DNA from: Datisca glomerata
Lineage: Eukaryota; Streptophyta; Magnoliopsida; Cucurbitales; Datiscaceae
Reading direction: 5' to 3'
Length of the DNA stretch: 64,000 nt
Assembly: GCA_003255025.1 (NCBI GenBank)
Contig: QANY01000237.1
Location: 186,001 to 250,000, forward strand
Part shown: one piece after another, positions 1 to 12,263 of the stretch
Layout: each line of letters begins with the position of its first letter
Position numbering within the stretch: position 1 is the first letter of the stretch
The notes under the pieces: generated by a model
Seen by the model: the letters and a program-made list of their open reading frames with translations, nothing else
Database searches by the model: none
Told to the model about the DNA's origin: nothing
Made by a program: the position numbers and the translations under genes

Positions 1-540
1 GAGAAGGATTTATCCTCAAATCATCACCTACATCAAATGGAGATAAGTCTGTCATATTAAAAGTACCACTTTTATTGTACTCACAAAGAAGATCTAGCTT
101 GTAGGAATTATCATTAAGTCTTGCAAGGACTTGGAATATATCATCCCCTCTCGATAGCTGCTTGGAACGTTTTTGCCCTGAAAACTGTTCATTTCTCATG
201 TGCACCTAAACCCAATCTTCGGGATTATAAACCAATTTATGACACTCTTTGTTGGCTAGTTTTGCCTTCTCATGTATTTGCTTAACGAATTCAGCCTTCC
301 TCTTTCCATCTTGTTTGTACCGAATGACATATGAGAATGTCTCAATGAACTCCACCCAACAAGCATATATTTTATTCAGCTTGTCATGCTCCTTTAAATG
401 CTTCAAGTACTCATGACCATTGTGAATCACAAACACCTTGTTTTGATCGTGGCATCTAGTATGAAAGATTTTTTCTCGCTGCACCTCATCATTTTCTTTG
501 ATTTGCACACTTAGAGCTCCCCTTGCAACAACTAATTCTC
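1..540 (-). pseudogene. Ty3/gypsy polyprotein remnant with two internal deletions
   Basis: Read from about 540 down to the window edge, one almost continuous minus-strand frame joins pieces of a gypsy polyprotein that are normally far apart. It starts with protease-side sequence ([18 protein letters not shown]). It then jumps to RNase H sequence ([31 protein letters not shown]), and then to the integrase C-terminus ([40 protein letters not shown]). Reverse transcriptase, the rest of RNase H and the zinc-binding and catalytic parts of integrase are missing. One in-frame TAG, probably from a tryptophan codon, lies near 203-205. The deletions kept the frame, so about 100 codons stay open. The fragment runs off the left edge and abuts a copia integrase on the right. 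It cannot encode working enzymes. Confidence 0.85.
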
Positions 541-544
541 TTTG

Positions 545-2835
545 TACAGCACACTCNAGTGAAATAATAGTTGACTAGGGGATTTGTTATGAAGAGTTGG
601 GGTGAGAAGAACGTTAACAAGATAGGTAGGTATGTTAAAAGGGTCCCACCGAAATGAAAGAGGTAATTGTGCATGTACTAAAAGGGACAACCCTTTCTCC
701 ATTATATCTATATGCTTTCTTTCTGCAAGCTTGTTTTGCTGATGAGTGTGTGGACAAGGATGTCTAGAGGATATGCCAAGATGAGTGAGAAGTGGACTAA
801 AGGACCTGAACTCTACCCCTAGTCTATTTGTAAGCATTTGATCTTTAGGTAAAACTGTCTTTCATTGAATTTGTTAAACTGTAGAATGTCTGTTTGGCAT
901 TAAATTTTAGTTTAAGTGGAAATATCCAGGTATACTTAGTATAGTCATCTACAAATGTTATGTAGTATCTGAACCTAGAGTTGAAAAGAAGGGGACAATG
1001 GCCTGATTAGTATGAGTGCACGAGTTGAAAATGAGCCTTAGCAGTATGTGTAGAGGGTGGAAATGTAAACTGATGTAATTTGCCCATACAACAACATGCA
1101 TCACCAAAGGAAATTGCATTTATATAGAAATTTTACTAGTTACAAACTTGGAATCTAACTTGAGGATGGGAGGTGAAGGGTGACCTAGCCTAAGATGCCA
1201 TAGATTTGCATTTTCCTTTTGATTTAAACGAGAAAGATAACAACAATACTTAGAAAAGAAAGTAGCAGAATTAGACCCTTTATCAAAGTGAAAAGGACTA
1301 TCAGTGAAGCAGGAAGCTTTTGGCAATGGGAGGTGGTACAGTCCATCCTTGAGCACACCTTATAGAAGAACCTCATTCGTATTCTTATGTTGAACAAAAT
1401 AATAAGAGGAGTACAAAATAACTAATACAGAATTGGATTTAGTCAGCTGAGAAACACTTAGTAAATTTTTTATGGTTGAGGTACACATAAAAGCTCATCA
1501 AGAGTTAGACTAATGGAAGGATTTTGACTCATGATCTAAGTTTTACCAACATGGGAGATATGTAGAAGTTGAACATTGCCTACTGCTAGTTTCTATTTAC
1601 ATTTATAGTCATTCTTGAGGGAGAGGTTGGCTAACTTAGAGGTGATATATGCATTGGCACCACTGTCCATGAAGCTGGAAGTGGTGTCATCCATTGAGGC
1701 AAGTGAAGTCACATATGCAGTTGGGGACCTTGGTGTTAGGTTAGGTTATAGGCAGAACTGGACCCTTGGTTCTGTTGTTGAGGTGAAGCTTGAGGATGAA
1801 AATCATGGTCAAAATGGCTATAACAACTGTAAGCATAATGACCAGGACTACGACATATTTAACACATTGATCTAGAAGAATTTCTTCCTCTGCCTCTTCC
1901 CCTACCCCTAAAATTGGTGTTCCCTCTAGAGTAGGGTGCCTGAGACTAAACTCTATCTGTAATGTCTCGATAGCTTGTAACATTGGTAATAGGAGTTTTA
2001 ATATCATTGAGTGTGCTATTGAGTTGTTCAAGTCTCATTTCATGGCTTTAAAGCATGAATTGAGCTTCTTGAAGGGAAGCATATTCATATCTAGAGGTAA
2101 AGTGAACTACAATAGGATCATATTCACTACCTAAACCTTTTAAAATATAAAGCAACATGTCATCATCATCAATCATTTTTCCATTGGAAGATAGATTATC
2201 TACTATAGATTTCAACTTCAGAATGAAGTAATTGATAGTTGAAGCTCATTTCTTAACAGTTTGGAATTTATACCTGAGTTTAAAGTACGAGTTTTGGATT
2301 GGGAGGTGAAGATTTGCTCAAGAACTCAACGTACTTCATGGGAGCTTTGACACCTTAGAACGTGGCCAACCATGGCTTTAGTAATTGATGAAAGTAGCCA
2401 GCTCATTAGATGTTAGTCAGTCTTCCTCCAACTGACAAATGCTGGATTAATAATGAAAGGGGAGTCTGAGGTAACTGCTTGTTGTCCATTTGTTGTAGCA
2501 ATGGCATAAAGAGGATTTTGGATAAATTCCTCAGGAACAGGAAGAAATACCAACATGTACTATTCTAATCATAAGCTTGTACAATGGGAAGAATCTAAGA
2601 CTTCTAGAACACATAATTGTTCATGTCTAGAAGAATGGAAATGGTTATCATATTGTTGGGTATCATATTGGGCAGGGAGGGAGTTGATTTTTACAAGATT
2701 TTGGACAGTCGTATTGCTGGAGCTAGGAGTATTTTAAGCTTGATTTTGAGGTTGATTTACTGGGTTTGCATTTGTAATAGGATTAATGTTAGGATCGGCT
2801 GTTGTGTTTCCATTTGTTCCTGAAGCAGTGGCCAT
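545..2835 (-). pseudogene. Ty1/copia gag-pol remnant, 3' half missing
   Basis: The copia order is visible on the minus strand. Gag starts at the ATG at 2835-2833 (MATASGTNGNTTADPN). A CCHC zinc-knuckle remnant lies near 1810-1870 (SPGHYAYSCYSHFD, the first cysteines lost to a frameshift). The protease motif DSGA is at about 1656-1667. A GAG-pre-integrase segment (LWHLRLGHPSPPILKL) lies in 1120-1356. An integrase core segment lies in 560-837 (GVEFRSFSPLLTHLGIS, SPSQLLFH). Coding is broken by frameshifts throughout. Homology stops at about 558, next to the ambiguous base at 557, and gypsy sequence follows. The reverse transcriptase, RNase H and 3' LTR of this element are absent. The start was chosen because it follows a primer-binding site by 9 bases. 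Confidence 0.88.
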
Positions 2836-2844
2836 GGAGATCAA

Positions 2845-2855
2845 CTCTGATACCA
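2845..2855 (-). other. Primer-binding site of the copia element
   Basis: The minus strand reads TGGTATCAGAG, which is complementary to the 3' end of plant initiator methionine tRNA, the usual primer of Ty1/copia elements. It lies just upstream of the Gag ATG, as expected between 5' LTR and gag. Confidence 0.85.
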
Positions 2856-2856
2856 A

Positions 2857-3125
2857 CTTAAAATACAAAGTATAACAAAGGAGGAGGAAGAAGAAGATAC
2901 ACGATTGCTTGGCTCGAAGGATTTTCACTAAAGCAGTAGTAAAATTACAGACCTTTATACATAAAAGATGAAAGAATAAAATTAAATATAAATCAATTGC
3001 CAAATCATCAAAAATATGTTAGAATAGCCAATGATTGAGAAACAGTAATATCCTCTCCATGGCCAATCATTGGTGAGCTCGTGGAAATCTGTTAGAGCCA
3101 CCTAGATGTTGTGTGAGCCAATCAT
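2857..3125 (-). mobile_element. Probable 5' LTR remnant of the copia element
   Basis: The sequence directly upstream (minus strand) of the primer-binding site should be the 5' LTR. It has the pyrimidine-rich stretch usual near the end of copia LTRs (TCTTCTTCTTCC at about 2888-2899, minus strand). No second copy is available to define the outer edge, and the terminal TG/CA bases are not clear, so the right boundary is a guess. Confidence 0.35.
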
Positions 3126-3151
3126 GAGGAGGAAAGATATTTGCTTATGTG

Positions 3152-3271
3152 CATAATTGTGTTGCTGAGGTTGTAAATTTGTCCAGGCTGTCACCTTTGC
3201 ATGAGACACTCGAGAACCTGCATGAAGAGTACGTAGAATTGCTTCGTGAAAATAGTAGGGAGAAAGACTGA
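3152..3271 (+). pseudogene. Unidentified exon-like open frame
   Basis: A 39-codon plus-strand frame ends at a TGA. It contains the hydrophilic, probably helical stretch LSRLSPLHETLENLHEEYVE. A possible splice acceptor (GCTGAG) sits at 3164-3169 just before it. The sequence after the stop is AT-rich with T-runs and resembles a 3' untranslated region. It could be the last exon of a host gene caught between transposons, or chance. I do not recognise the protein. Confidence 0.25.
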
Positions 3272-3535
3272 GCTTAAGGATGCTTCAATGGTGATTTTGG
3301 TCCTCCAATAATAGTTAGATCTCTTTTTTTTTTACTTTATTTGGATTGAGAAAAATTGTAGAAATCTGTAAATGAAATTGTAAGGATCCTATTCTAGGCA
3401 AATTTTCTAGAATGATCAAGGATAGACTCTTTTTTCTTAAAGGTATCCCTAGGGCTGATGTCAACATACACTTATAGTATAGTTGTCTTGGGACCTTTCT
3501 CTTTATATTTTTGAATGTACGTAGTTCCTAGGGTT

Positions 3536-4586
3536 AGGACTGTAAGAAAAACCATCCAAACCACCAAAATCAATAGAACCGAACCTAGCCGCAGCGGTTT
3601 GGTCTGTTTGTTCTTATTAGACGGTTCAACTCGGCTTCAATCTGGCAAGAAATATATAGTTCAGTTTGATCTGCGGTTTCTTAAAGAAAATTGTACCGAT
3701 ATACATAAAACTACATCACTTTGGTGTTCTGTATATAATCTCTCACTTCCCTCATTTTTTAAGCCCTACTTCCTTAACTCTCATTTAGCGCCGTCAATCA
3801 ACATTGAAACCCTCTCTTGACTTTTCCATTTCCATCAGCACCACTCTCTCATTCTCCCTCTTTCTTCTCTCTCTATCTCTAAATCTGAGCTTCTTCTTCC
3901 TCCCTCCCTCTCTGGCATGCGATGATGTGTCTCCATCCCTCCGTCTATGCTTTTGGATGAACTTCTATCAGGACACCATGGTGCCTCGCCTAGCTGCTCT
4001 CACTCTATCCCTCTCTATCGACATCTAGTTATAGTTTGGGTACTTGTTTAGAAGCAATAGATTTAACTATGGATTTCATCTACAATGTGCTTATACTTGG
4101 CCTTCTAAGCTTTCGATATGTCCAGTTTATAGATCCAAGCTTCAACATTTATTCTTCAACATTGCTTTTTTTGTTAGGGCTTTTGTGGCTTGTTCAAGTT
4201 TCAACCTTTATTTTTCAATTCTAAACCACACTAGAACAAAAAGAAAGTAAGGTGATGTTTTGGTTGAATTTTTTTAGGGATTACTGGATTTTTTAAATTT
4301 TGTAGGGCCTTTTGTATTTTTTGGGGGAAGAAAGTAAGGCTTTGATGAAGGTTGAACGTCTGAGTTTTTTATTTTAATTTTGTTTTTTGACTATTTTTTT
4401 CTTGTCATCTGTATATTTGTTGGTCCGGTTCGATGCTGCTCGATTTTTGTCAATTTTTGGCGGCTCGGTTCATTTCGATTCTTGTACTGTTTTCGTTTCG
4501 ATTCAGTTACTTTTATTAAAAAACTATATGTGCGGTTTGTTTCATCAATACCCTCTAAGCCGTACCGAACCGAACAGCTTACACCT
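3536..4586. mobile_element. Non-autonomous hAT-like element 1
   Basis: Ends are AGGACTGTAAG on the left and CTTACACCT on the right, imperfect inverted repeats of the AGG-TGTAAG type seen in plant hAT elements. Flanking octamers CTAGGGTT (3528-3535) and CTAGGGGG (4587-4594) match at 6 of 8 positions, consistent with an aged 8-bp target duplication. CCGAACCGAAC-type repeats lie just inside both ends. The interior (about 3740-4030) is CT-rich like a plant 5' leader and contains no transposase. It shares its plan with the element at 12264-13520. Small open frames here (for example 3515-3820) are not supported as genes. Confidence 0.6.
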
Positions 4587-4594
4587 CTAGGGGG

Positions 4595-6831
4595 TTGGCG
4601 TGGTTGTTTTTGTTGACTGTGGTCGGTTCCCCTTCTGTTTCTTCTTTGTGAGTTTCTCTTTATTAATAATATTTTATTTACTAGAAAAATGTTTTTGAAC
4701 TTTAAATTTTTTACAGAACATTAAGATAAACATTATAAATAAAATAGTTACAATTGAAAGATTAAGATAAACATTATAAATAAAATAGATTTTGCAGAAA
4801 TAACAGGTTGGCAGAAATATAGTAGATAAAGTATGAAAATTATTTACGTATGTCAATATACCAATATGCTATGTTTGTTATATTGACTGCTATTCTTCTC
4901 ATCTGATGTCAATTGTTACATTTAACCGATGGAAATAATGCTTGGGACAACAACTACAGAGGAAAGAATGGTGGAGGACCATCCAAACGAACATGAGCGA
5001 GCAGTCAAACGTCTGTTTTTTGTTGCAACAAAATAAACACAAACCGAAAGAAACACTAATCAAACCGATCACAAGCGAATAAGAAGAGACGGAATATTGC
5101 TACTTCACGGTGGTTGATGATGCCATTTGGATGATGTTATTTGATGAAACTTCATTCTGAATACTTAGCTTTTCATTTTGTAACTATGTGAAGTAGTTTG
5201 AATGAAAAAGTTGCTTGCTGATCCGGACTAAATTATTGTCGTCATAATATATTATGTACAGGTGTCATGAAAAAAGGGTAACTTAAAATACAGGACTGCT
5301 TTTCCATACACACATCTAGATGTAAAGGAGTTATTTAACACATGAAAGAAATATATTTACAAACCAAACTAGTGTACAGTAAAACCACTGTCCATATCCA
5401 TATTATGAATTGAAAATCGTTCGAACAAAAAGCAAGAAAATCTGAAACTGAAAAACAGAAAGTAAACCGCGATCCGACTCATATGAATCACGAACTGAAA
5501 ATAGATGGAATTGAAAATTACCAGCTGAAATCACATTTGCAATATAGTAAATAAAGTTATTCCCATAAATTTTGATGTAAAGAAAGCCTTACACCATGTA
5601 AAAAGTTTATTTTCAACCAAAATAGCGTACAGTAAAACCGATGTCCATACACTGTAACAAAATACAAAATACAAAATACAAAAGACAGAATAAAAAGTAA
5701 CCAATTCAAAAACGTCATATTTCTCAGTTTCATTCCCAAAAAGAAAAAAAATAGAAAACTAAATATATTCAACTATAAATTTAGATCTCAATAAGTATAT
5801 ACACGATGTACTAATCTTTGAACCCAACATGGTCCCGATTACCCACTTCCAGACCATATACCCTGAACAAAATCCAAAAAAAAGAAAACAAATTCAGACT
5901 CTAAACAAGTTAGAAAACACACCTCTCATTTCTTTCGCACAGTATAATACTACGAAAACATGCATAGTCAAACTAATATTGTTTACTTATTGTTAAAATT
6001 GTTTACTCAAAATGAGCCATTCAATTTTTTTTATGCTCATCTACAAAAATGATTGACTATAAAACTAAAGAAGATGTTTATCTTTTGGCCAAAGTCTAAA
6101 AAAATAGGAGAATGATAAAAAATATAATACATTAGAATCTAGCATAAAAGTAAGTAAAGAATTCTTTAACAATAAGTAAAATAGATATTTACCTATTGAT
6201 AAGATAAGGGCCGTGAGGATTCACCATTTCATTTTTACTTCTTTCACAAAAAATGAAATAGAGATGATCGAGAGAGATCGAGATCAAGATCGAAAGAGAG
6301 AGAGAGAGATTAGGTGGCGCACAAAGAAAATGAAAGTAAGATTTTTTAGGTATGATGTGTTTTAAAGAAAATTATTTAAGAAAAGTAAGAAAATACCATA
6401 AACAAACATAAGAAAATGAAACAAAAGTGATGATAAGTTACTATTAATAGTGGAAGTGTAAAATAATAAACTTATAACTAATTTAAAACTTCCTAACTTA
6501 AAAAGAATCATTTTTACATATAATTAATATCAATCTTTTGAAGGAGATAACGAAAATCAAGTTTGGCTAAGCAATAACACCCTTTTGTGCCAAGCTAATT
6601 TGAACAAATCTCATTATCAAAATTAGAATATTACTGCAATGTTCTTCATAATTTTTGAAAAAATAATTCTTTTAACTGAACAAAATTATATTAAATGAAA
6701 CAAAATACACAAAGTTGATGGGAGGTTACACGTTCCTCTTACAGTAATTTTTTTAGTCTCAATCAAACTGATAATATAACTAGATAAGCATAAATTATTA
6801 AAAACTAATTCTATCTTGATCTTGGCTATAA
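4595..6831. other. AT-rich intergenic stretch without a recognised gene
   Basis: No coding sequence could be recognised. Two imperfect direct copies of a segment built around GTACAGTAAAACC (near 5373 and 5627) lie about 255 bases apart. A GA-rich microsatellite with GAGAGATCGAGATCAAGATC lies at about 6262-6310. The rest is AT-rich sequence that I cannot assign. Confidence 0.6.
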
Positions 6832-9300
6832 CTAGAACTTCATAATTTTGATTTTTTTGTTAATATCTAAACTTAGGTTTGCAAGTCTCCAATCTGAACA
6901 AGAATAAGGCCCAATTTGCTGCCAGCTTTGAATCAGACACAATAGTCCCAGAAGCCCGTTTTGAAGAAACAAACCAATCAAGCCATAAGTAATGGCCGAA
7001 AGTTTCACCATGGACTGGGTTGAAAGCATTGACCCAAAACTCATCGCAAAAATGACCTCTCCACTCAATCGCAACATACAAACCCAATTCCACACCAGTA
7101 CACCACTTCAACAATGGAAAGAAATCTACGTCTTTCTGTGCCTTGACCTTTCCTTCTTCAGGCGCTCTCCAGGAGGATTGGTGGTTCATCTTCAGAAAAG
7201 ATGAGCCAGGTCTTGAAAGAGTAATAGATCCAGGTACTTTTTCCTGTTTAAATCAATAAATTCCAACCATGTCCTTTTTGTATTCTTTTGAAATAGGTAT
7301 ATCTTCTCAAAGATATACCTATTTCTTCCCTTCCAAATTCCCTCACAATGGAATAGGAAGAGGGAAATGAAATACTTAGGGCTATCAGGATGAGATTTAA
7401 GATCTTAGATTTTGTTATGTATCTAGGAAGAGAAATTTTCCTTTTGAGATGAAGGTGGTCAAAGCCCTAGGCGAAAGACATCCAGCACAGGCAGTTCCAC
7501 TTGCAAGTGATGATTGTGTGAATGGTGCTTTCTTCACACTCTGCGTGCATACTGGACAAGTTCGGTCGTTACTGATTAATCGTCCGGACAAATTCTGCTT
7601 TGTTGGGATGTAATTCTGAGTAGCTCTCCAAATAAGGTGTCTAATCTTTGATGAAACAATTAGCATGCCAAATTGATTTTCAGTTGTGAGGATCAATTGT
7701 TGAGTCTGATGACGCTCCCTTATTAGTTTCTTGAATTTTAGCATTGTCGTATAAGATATAGTAGCAGTTTTTAACAGTAAAATTACCATTACCACTAGGT
7801 CAGATTAAGGAATCACTACCAATAGTACTTGAAATAGGAATAGTCACAATATTCCAAGCCACCCAAGAAGTAAAAAAAGAATTTATAAGTCAAATATCCC
7901 AACATCTTGAATTAGGAAGTATTAGGCCAGAAACGAAATTTACATTAGTATTGGAAATGTTAGGGTTTGAAAATTCTTCCACATTACCAAAACCTGATAC
8001 ACAGTTATTGTTAAAAAATTTAGTATCCAAACCACTTTGAATTTAAAAAAAAAAGTTTTTGCTAATTATCTCCTTCCCCAACTAAATACTTTTCCAAACC
8101 CGAAAACAAATTTTTCCATCACTAGCCTCTAAAAAATCACAATTAGGAACTAAAAGCTTTTGAATAGTTTATAGCACATAAGTTGTCAGAATCTTTAAGG
8201 CTAAGCCAAGCCTCTTTAGCAAGTAAAGACAAATTAAAATACTCCAAATTCCTAAAACCTAAACCTCCATTGACCTTGCTATTAGTCAATTTCTGGCAGA
8301 AGCCCAACTGGTACCTTGTCCTCACCTTTTGACTACAAAAATCTCATTATTGCTGCTTGGAGATTCTGACATACATTCTTAGGTAGTTTAAATGTACTCA
8401 TAATATAGTTGGGGAGGGCTTGAGCTCCTGATTTTAGTGAAATTTACTTTCCACCATAAGATAGTAAGTAGGCTTTCCATAATGGGTTTTTTTTTATCTT
8501 TCCTTTCTAAAAGCAGAGTAAATAGAAGACTCAGATTTGCTCCATTCTATAGGCAATCCAAATACACATCTTTATTACTAGAGCAAGAAACCTTCATATA
8601 TTTGAAGAAATCGTTCACTAATTTGGCACATTTCCACTAAACCACAAACTACTCTTATCAAGATTAATTTTTTTGTTTAAAGGTATCACAATATTTATTA
8701 ATTAATAAGATATTGAGATGAAGGGTCATCTTGCCTTAGATCCCTCATAGGCTTAGTACTAAATTTAGGCTCCCCATTGGTATTAATCTTATAATGGACA
8801 GTAGCCACACAAAGCATTACCCATTTTACAAATTTAGTAACCCACATGAATTAATGAAGTCATTGAGTTTCCTAGCCCTATTATAGTCAAATGCATTTCC
8901 AAAAGATTTCTCTTCACTACTAAGTAGGTCATGAAATCTCAAGCAATTTGTCAAGGTAATTCTTTTCTAACCCTTAATATCCATGTCCAAAACATTTCTA
9001 TTATTAGAAATACTATTCACATGGATTTCATTATTCCAATATTAATCGAGTAACCAAATAATCCAACAGGTTCAACAATATGTTGAAAGTCAAACCACTA
9101 ATCAATCTCTTTGCCTTATCTGGTTTTGTTTTAGTTTCTAGTAGACAAATTAAACTAGGCTTAAACTGTACCAGGGCATCCTTTAATGTTACAACTATCA
9201 AGTTATTGTCCAAATTTTGACATTTCTATATTAGGACACCCATTGACTCTGGGATGGCTCTAGGATGGCAAAGCATCATAACCCCACCCATTAGGAACAA
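6832..9300 (-). pseudogene. LINE ORF2 remnant (endonuclease, RT end, zf-RVT, RNase H)
   Basis: ORF2 of plant LINEs nicks the target and reverse-transcribes the element RNA. Endonuclease is suggested by FKPSLICLLETKTKPDKAKR, which matches the conserved 'LLETK' region. The RT C-terminal thumb is shown by NGGLGFRNLEYFNLSLLAKE at 8143-8325. The zinc domain is shown by IRHLIWRATQNYIPTKQNL and the DRTCPVC motif. RNase H is shown by WRAPEEGKVKAQKDVDFF, a second-frame piece around CDEFWVNAFN, and VSSKRASGTIVSDSKLAAN. These pieces lie in different frames, and no catalytic FADD box was found. It is non-functional. Confidence 0.8.
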
Positions 9301-9749
9301 AGTTAGAGTCGAAATCTACATTAATCGATATTTCATGTAATTCTATTTCTTTATTAGAAAATTTATTCTCAATTCTAGGTCTTTTCTTTCTATTTTGTTT
9401 TCCACATTCAGAAGCACCCTTAACCTGATTTTTGCTCGTTTAGATCTTTTAGTTTTCATCCTTATAAGCAGAAAAAATAAAGTTTTCATGATTATTCAAA
9501 ATTAAACTAGTACCTAGATCTTCTCGTTCATTATGAATCTTCTCGCGCATTAGGAATAACAGATTATTGTCCCAATTTACCCTGTAATGCTCTATCATCC
9601 TTGGCTTTTACAATCTGAAAATTCTGCCCAGTAGTATCTAATTCTTGGTAATCTTAATGCTGATTATGATGTTGTCTGTCATCTGTTTCTGCCGCACCTC
9701 CATTTCCATCCATTTTCATCCTTAATTTTTTCGTACAAAAGCTTAATAT

Positions 9750-9905
9750 GTGTAGGTGTTTTAAGGTTTGCCTCATCCCTTATCCATTCACCAAAATGAT
9801 ATTCCTATCCTTTTTTCACCTCTTCTTTCAAAGGACAAGTTCTGATATCATGGTTGATTCTACCATATATGAAGCAAAACTGAGGACGTCTCTTATATTT
9901 GTATC
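9750..9905 (-). pseudogene. LINE ORF1 zinc-knuckle remnant
   Basis: The minus-strand frame reads RPQFCFIYGRINHDIRTCPL followed by FGEWIRDE. This is the CCHC knuckle plus 'YGxWLRA' signature found in the nucleic-acid-binding ORF1 protein of plant LINEs. The second cysteine of the knuckle is replaced by tyrosine, so zinc binding is probably lost. It lies upstream of the ORF2 endonuclease trace, as expected. The antisense open frame 9748-10059 is a shadow. Confidence 0.7.
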
Positions 9906-10009
9906 CTATATTTATGGGGGCTTTGTCTTTCCTTTTGGTCCATACTCCGGTACAAGAGCATCAAAAATAGCAAAGAAAATCTATGTTCTAACCGATTTTG
10001 CAAGTGTCA

Positions 10010-10260
10010 TTAATTGTGTGTGCATCTATTTCCAAATGCTACCAACCATAGGAAGATGACATAAGCAGATATGAAGGTATGTTTGAGATACCAGAGAAGG
10101 CATTTAGCGGTAGTACAAGAGATTGAAAGATACTGCATTCCACTATTAAGTCTGTGATATTGAGTGGCATCGGTGACGGGAGTCCCATCATTAAGAACAG
10201 GAGGGGAGTTGTGTGGGGTAGAAGATACTTGGATCCCAGTCATGTGAAATTGGTATAGTA
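10010..10260 (-). pseudogene. Ty1/copia reverse transcriptase fragment (C-terminal part)
   Basis: The minus frame contains DLLYQFHMTG, the linker SPPVLNDGTPVTDATQYHRL, then MQYLSISCTTAKC and LLWYLKHT. These are the end of copia reverse transcriptase and the start of RNase H, in the lineage with 'DATxYRxxxGxLQYLSxTRPD'. An internal deletion removes the stretch between YLSIS and LLRYLK. This family differs from the plus-strand copia piece beginning at about 10400, so two unrelated insertions abut here. Confidence 0.75.
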
Positions 10261-10399
10261 AATCCCGATCATATTGTTATTGAGATAGAAATGGATCTCG
10301 AGGGGTAGGAAGCGCTTGGACACCTAGGAAAAAATGAAGATAGTCGAGATCTTTAACAGATAACGATAAGAAAGTGTATCAATAAATCGTTGAACAAGG

Positions 10400-11860
10400 A
10401 TAGGAGATCTTGTAACTAAATGTTACAGACAACGAAAAGGCCTAGATTACTTTGATACTTATTCTCCTACGACGAGAATAACCTTCATTAGGATGATACT
10501 TGTAATCGTAACTTTGTGAAATCTTAAAGTACATCAAATGAATGTAAAGATTGCATTTCTGAATGGAAATTTAAATGAAGAAATATATATGTAACAACCT
10601 GAGGGTTTTTCTGCTCCTGGGAAAGAAAAGAAAGTCTGTAAATTGGAGAAGTCTTTATATGGTTTAAAGCAAGCACCAAAATAATGACATGAGAAATTTG
10701 ATTGAGCCATGATGGCAAATGACTTTAAAATCAATGAATGTAACAAATGTGTTTATGTAAAAAACACAAGAAAATAGGTATGTCATTTTGTTCCTTAATG
10801 TTGATGACATGCTTATTGTTGGTAGTCATAATAAAATGACCAAACCTATTAAGAAGATGTTGAACTCAAGTCTTGATATGAAAAATATGAGACTAGCCGA
10901 TCTAATTTTGAGAATTAATATCTGATGATCTTCGAATAGTCTCATTCTTAGTCAATCACATTATATTGACAAAATACTTAGAGAAATTCAACAAGGTTGA
11001 GTAAGGCGTGTCCAGAACACCAACATATATAATTCTGTACCTATCCAAGAATAAAAGGAGAAAGTGTTTCTTAATTGGAGCAACTGGAGTATTCTAGAGT
11101 AATAAGAAGTCTGATGTACTTAATGAGTTGTACAAGATCAGACATAACATACTCAGTCAGTAAACTGAGTAGATTCTTGAATAGCACATGGTTTTATCAT
11201 TGGAAAGGAATTATCTGATCACTTAGATACTTATGGTATACTCATATTTATGGGTTGCACTAGACCATATATCTAGTTATTCTTGAAGGATACAATGATG
11301 CAAACTACTAGATATCTGGTATGAAGGACTCGAAGTCTACTAGTAGATATGTGTTCAAACTAGGAGTTGTAGTTGTATCATGCAAATCTTCTAAGTAGAC
11401 GTGTATGGCATGTTCCATAATGGAATCTATGTTCAATGTTCTAGATTAGTATGGTGAAGGGGTTGAATCGCTATGCAATTTCTGAGAAGATATTCCATTA
11501 TGGCTAAAGCTTGTGCCAGTAATTTGCATCCATTGTGATACTCGATCTTAATTGGAAGGGCACAGGGCAACATGTATGATGGTGAGTCCAGGCACATACA
11601 TCGTATGCATAATACCATTAGATAACTACTCTCAACAGAAGTTATTTCTGCTAATCATGTGAAGTCAAGGGATAACATTGCGGATCCATCAACCATAAGG
11701 TTAACTAGAAAGTTAGTTGATAAATCCTCAGGGGAATGAGACTAAGGCCCATGATAGAGTAAGTCAATATGATGGAAACCCAACCTAGATGACTGGAGAT
11801 TCTAAGAACTAGGTTCAAATGGGTAACCTAATAATTAAGACTTAGTTGAATCACTGTGGG
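10400..11860 (+). pseudogene. Ty1/copia reverse transcriptase-RNase H remnant
   Basis: Read on the plus strand, the frame runs through GLDYFDTYSPTTRITFIRM, FLNGNLNEEIYM, LEKSLYGLKQAPK, the catalytic YVDDMLIVGS (10802-10831), LILSQSHYIDKIL and the RNase H region down to about 11745. That is the order in Ty1/copia pol. The catalytic YVDD is still intact. Many substitutions have created stops, for example in 'QAPKQWHEKFD', where QW became two stops. The piece lacks gag, protease and integrase upstream. It ends near 11860, where a minus-strand gag-protease piece of what looks like the same family begins. Confidence 0.85.
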
Positions 11861-12263
11861 GTTTATCCTCCTATCCATTATCAATGGGTTTGAATGAAGT
11901 GAACAGTCAGTTGTCTCAGCAAATGTGCTTGGTAGCACCGGTGTCAATCCATCATCCTTTCGGGTTGGACCCGACCAAATTCAGTTCAGAAACCATTCCA
12001 GATAGGCTTATCTTAGCAACATCCCTAAAGATGCCATCTACCATATTAGCCATGTTGTTCATCTTCTTCTCGGTAGTCAGCACTTCGAAGACTTGTGACC
12101 TACCTTGTCACAATTGAAAGATTTCCCTAGAATTTCTGGTACTTGGCAACTCCACCTTTAACACCCAACTTATTCCTTTAAACAAATGTATTATTCTTAG
12201 AACTTTGGCAATGTTCCACAATTTCTCAATGATTGTAATCACTTGGAAAGACTCGCTCAAGAT

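Larger units (their letters stand above)
6832..9950 (-). mobile_element. Degraded L1-type LINE retrotransposon
   Basis: Minus-strand domain order from right to left is that of plant L1 LINEs. An ORF1-type CCHC zinc knuckle lies at about 9750-9905, endonuclease at about 9031-9300, the end of the reverse transcriptase at 8143-8325, a zf-RVT zinc domain at 7415-7795, and an RNase H (RVT_3) domain at 6860-7189. The reading frame is broken many times and most of the reverse transcriptase (about 8350-9000) is unrecognisable. No clear poly(A) tail or target duplication was found, so both ends are approximate. Confidence 0.8.

Noticed and set aside
6992..7204. Plus-strand 70-codon frame
   Set aside because: It is the antisense shadow of the LINE RNase H domain on the minus strand.
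11884..12117. Plus-strand 77-codon frame with apparent clean start
   Set aside because: The opposite strand carries a copia zinc knuckle and protease DTGA motif, so this frame is a shadow.
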